In this document: one piece after another, positions 4,825 through 6,510 of the stretch
Numbering within the stretch: position 1 is the stretch's first letter
How the letters are laid out: each line of letters starts with the position of its first letter
Origin: an uncultured Terriglobus sp.
Lineage (GTDB): Bacteria; Acidobacteriota; Terriglobia; Terriglobales; Acidobacteriaceae
NCBI GenBank assembly: GCA_937859825.1
Contig: CALMAP010000055.1
Location: forward strand, 1-6,510
Direction: 5' to 3'
Length of the DNA: 6,510 bases
Translations under genes and position numbers: made by a program
Notes under the pieces: generated by a model
Database searches by the model: none
Seen by the model: only the letters and a program-made list of their open reading frames with translations
What the model was told of the DNA's origin: nothing

Positions 4825-5700
4825 CTATTTAGCAATGTGGTCATAACTGATTACACGGGTCAACTGCCAGCCGCTGGGCGAGTAGCGCCACAGCATGGCG
4901 AACTTGGCATCGCCTTCCGGTATTTCCGAGTGGGCGGGATGAGTAAAGCGATGCGTCCCGATTTCGAGCGCGCCGTAGTTGGCCAGGCGGTGCACCTCCA
5001 GCGAACCGGGCGTGAGTTCCCGCCGGGTCTTGCCGCAGATGTTGTTCTGAATGGCAGTGATGAAGGGCTTGCGGCCAACCGCCAGCCCGGTCTTGTCGTG
5101 GTAGAACTCCAGGTCGTCTGAGACGAGGTTGCCCAGCGTGGCAAGATCACAGGTGTTGTAAGCGTCGAAGAGCTTCCGGTCCAGATCGGCTATGGTCGCA
5201 GCAAGGGTGTCCGGCGCATGCGTCACGGGCACCTGCGGGTGCCAGGCGGAATCGGCACGCACTACGTCCACCACCATGCGGGAGCCGGTCGCGACAGGCA
5301 GCCCAGTTACGGTACCGCGCAGGTGCCCACCCTCAAGCGCCAGGTTGAACTCGACGGCAGTGCCGCCATTCCCAGGCACCGTGAGTGTAATGCTGTTCCC
5401 GCTCCGCCTGACTGAAGACGCGGGCGAAAGATGGTCCGGCTTCGCACCCGCCGCGCTTGCCTGTCCGCTTTGCCCAGCTGGTCCAGTTTGCCCGGCTTCA
5501 CCAGCTTGACCGATAGCCAGGTACACCTCATCCGGATCGACGCTGCCATCTGGGTGAACGATGTCGAACGCACCCACCCAGCGGCCATCCAGCGAGCCAG
5601 CCGGGGAGGACTGCGCCTGCGCCGTGATCCCACTGCAGAACAGAAGGATTGCGAAGGCAGCGGCGTACAGGATTCTGCGCAGAAGCAAGCTGTGGGTCAT
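4825..5700 (-). CDS. Secreted protein: beta-rich N-terminal domain, collagen-like linker, C-terminal DUF4440 (NTF2-like) domain
   Basis: A 291-residue exported protein of unknown function. The ATG at 5700 was chosen because it starts a good signal peptide (R8-R9, hydrophobic 10-26, A-Q-A cleavage site near 27-29) and has GAGG 5 nt upstream; the frame opens 20 codons earlier but that extension is not signal-like. Residues about 36-150 look like a beta-sandwich or barrel module: L-D-G-R-W-V-G-A-F (37-45), alternating strands, then G-N-S-I-T-L-T-V (101-108) and G-G-H-L-R-G-T-V (124-131). It is interrupted at 64-81 by six consecutive Gly-X-Y triplets. Residues about 165-291 resemble DUF4440/SnoaL-like NTF2 folds: the opening helix L-D-R-K-L-F-D-A-Y, D-D-L-E-F-Y-H-D (195-202), and the closing strands W-R-Y-S-P-S-G-W-Q-L-T-R-V (271-283) and S-Y-D-H. 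Such domains bind small molecules or catalyse isomerisations, but many have no known ligand. It is divergent from the BRO-N pseudogene. Confidence 0.82.
   Translation of the reverse strand: MTHSLLLRRILYAAAFAILLFCSGITAQAQSSPAGSLDGRWVGAFDIVHPDGSVDPDEVYLAIGQAGEAGQTGPAGQSGQASAAGAKPDHLSPASSVRRSGNSITLTVPGNGGTAVEFNLALEGGHLRGTVTGLPVATGSRMVVDVVRADSAWHPQVPVTHAPDTLAATIADLDRKLFDAYNTCDLATLGNLVSDDLEFYHDKTGLAVGRKPFITAIQNNICGKTRRELTPGSLEVHRLANYGALEIGTHRFTHPAHSEIPEGDAKFAMLWRYSPSGWQLTRVISYDHIAK
5458..5511 (-). repeat. Collagen-like Gly-X-Y tract in the DUF4440 protein
   Basis: Codons 64-81 encode six uninterrupted triplets, G-Q-A, G-E-A, G-Q-T, G-P-A, G-Q-S and G-Q-A, followed by a broken triplet and G-A-K. 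The X and Y positions are rich in Gln and Ala, with a single Pro. The DNA is correspondingly a degenerate 9-bp-periodic run. It is too short alone for a stable collagen helix. Confidence 0.7.
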
Positions 5701-5769
5701 CTGAGCCTCATGGAAGTACCTCAGGTGAATACGCAGCCAGCACACCCTTTGTTCCTGCACCTAGCCGGA

Positions 5770-5800
5770 CCCATACCTCGCAAAGAGCGCGATGTATGGG
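5770..5800. repeat. 7-bp inverted repeat CCCATAC / GTATGGG
   Basis: CCCATAC (5770-5776) and its exact reverse complement GTATGGG (5794-5800) are separated by 17 bp, so the half-site centres are 24 bp apart. It lies in the 132-bp gap between the divergent DUF4440 and BRO-N genes, 33 bp before the BRO-N ATG. It could be an operator or a hairpin in a leader RNA. Confidence 0.4.
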
Positions 5801-5832
5801 CACTCGGTACTCGCGACGGGATAGCATGGCTC

Positions 5833-6510
5833 ATGCGGCCAGCCCTGTTTGAAGACCAGCCGATCCGGCGCGTGTACGACGAGAAGACGGAGACGTGGTG
5901 GTTATCCGTCGTGGATATCATCAAAGTTCTAACGCAACAGAAAGACGTTCAGCGCGCCTCCTCCTACTGGAGGACTTTGAACCGTAGACTCGCGAGCGAA
6001 GGAAGTCAAGCCGTGACAGATTGTCACGGGTTGAAGTTGACAGCCGAAGATGGTAAACAGCGCGTGACCGACGTTGCCAAAGCGGAAACGTTGCTGCGTA
6101 TCGTGCAGTCGGTGCCCAGTCCCCGAGCGGAGCCTATCAAGCAGTGGCTGGCCAAGGTCGGCTTTGAGCGCATGCAGGAGATGCCGACCCCTCCACCGCG
6201 ATTGACCGCGCGCGCGAGAACTGGAAGAAGCTGGGCCGCCGCGAGAAGTGGATCAACCAGCGGATGACGGTCCAGGAAACCCGCAACAAGCTCACGGACT
6301 ACTGGGCAGGCCACGAGGTGCAGAAAGGTCAGGAGATGGCGATCCTGACGAACCTCATCCACCAGGAGTGGACCGGACACACGATAGCGTGCCCATAAGC
6401 AGATGAAGGGCCTGAAGAGCCAGAACCTACGCGACCACATGCCCGAGGCCGAACTCATCTTCACCGCCCTCGCGGAGCTATCCACCCGCCAGATCGCCGA
6501 GAGCGTAGAA
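5833..6510 (+). pseudogene. BRO-N family (DNA-damage-inducible D/antirepressor-like) gene with two frameshifts, 3' end beyond window
   Basis: Family members combine an N-terminal BRO domain, found in phage antirepressors and in many chromosomal genes, with a helical C-terminal part; their function is largely unknown. Three segments in two frames join into one family-like protein. Segment 1 (5833-6183, 117 residues) has I-R-R-V-Y-D-E-K, W-W-L-S-V-V-D-I-I-K-V-L-T (22-34), Y-W-R-T-L-N-R-R-L, G-K-Q-R-V-T-D (74-80), L-L-R-I-V-Q-S-V-P-S-P (87-97) and W-L-A-K-V-G-F-E-R-M-Q-E-M. Segment 2, shifted by -1 (6186-6389, 68 residues), has D-R-A-R-E-N-W, W-I-N-Q-R-M, E-T-R-N-K-L-T-D-Y-W and I-H-Q-E-W-T-G, and would hit TAA at 6396. 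Segment 3, back in the first frame (6394-6510, 39 residues), has H-K-Q-M-K-G-L-K-S-Q-N-L-R-D-H-M and A-E-L-I-F-T-A-L-A-E-L-S-T-R-Q-I-A-E. One base is missing near 6183 (ATGCCGAC where ATGGCCGAC would stay in frame) and one extra C lies at 6392-6394. The ATG at 5833 is chosen by protein homology; its ribosome site is weak. As read, translation stops at 6265-6267. Either it is a pseudogene or there are two sequencing errors. Confidence 0.82.

Noticed and set aside
5701..5760. Earlier start codon for the DUF4440 protein at 5760
   Set aside because: The extra 20 residues would bury the signal peptide; the ATG at 5700 has a GAGG ribosome site and a typical signal sequence.
5431..5832. Upstream extension of the BRO-N open frame
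   Set aside because: The frame is open by chance across the antisense of the DUF4440 signal region; family similarity begins only just after the ATG at 5833.
1..6510. A multi-gene defence, secretion or biosynthetic system
   Set aside because: Neighbouring genes belong to unrelated housekeeping, signalling, exported and BRO families on alternating strands; only the zinc-ribbon/cyclotransferase pair looks co-transcribed.

Overview
The window looks like chromosomal DNA of a moderately GC-rich, Gram-negative-type bacterium, most likely an acidobacterium of the Terriglobia group. That placement is an inference from the gene set (exported plant-type glutamine cyclotransferase, HI0933-type flavoprotein, small 'KVPWIDGGM' zinc-ribbon protein, BRO-N protein) and from a degenerate intergenic repeat of an AAATCCTCAT type that I recall from such genomes. 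I could not test it with a search.

Layout from left to right. (1) The start of an acyl carrier protein gene (acpP) runs off the left edge on the minus strand. (2) A gene-free stretch of about 300 bp separates it from a plus-strand membrane diguanylate cyclase. This enzyme has about eight or nine predicted membrane segments and an intact GGDEF domain carrying an unusual insertion of about 40-45 residues. (3) Converging on it with a 23-bp overlap is a minus-strand unit of two genes: a small zinc-ribbon protein, then a secreted glutaminyl-peptide cyclotransferase. (4) Only 24 bp from the zinc-ribbon start, a divergent plus-strand gene encodes an HI0933/BaiN-type FAD oxidoreductase. (5) About 520 bp without a credible gene follow. 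They hold three degenerate copies of an AAATTCCTCAT-type repeat and two weak hairpins. (6) A minus-strand gene encodes a secreted two-domain protein with a beta-rich front part, a short collagen-like Gly-X-Y tract and a C-terminal DUF4440/NTF2-like domain. (7) Divergent from it, a BRO-N family gene is broken by two mutually compensating one-base frameshifts and runs off the right edge.

The genes do not form one obvious pathway. ACP is housekeeping, the GGDEF protein makes a second messenger, and the cyclotransferase and DUF4440 protein are exported. The only likely operon is the zinc-ribbon/cyclotransferase pair. I found no convincing new multi-gene system. The points most worth a second look are the doubly frameshifted BRO gene, the insertion in the GGDEF domain, the uncharacterised zinc-ribbon protein, the overlapping divergent -10 elements, and the collagen-like tract.
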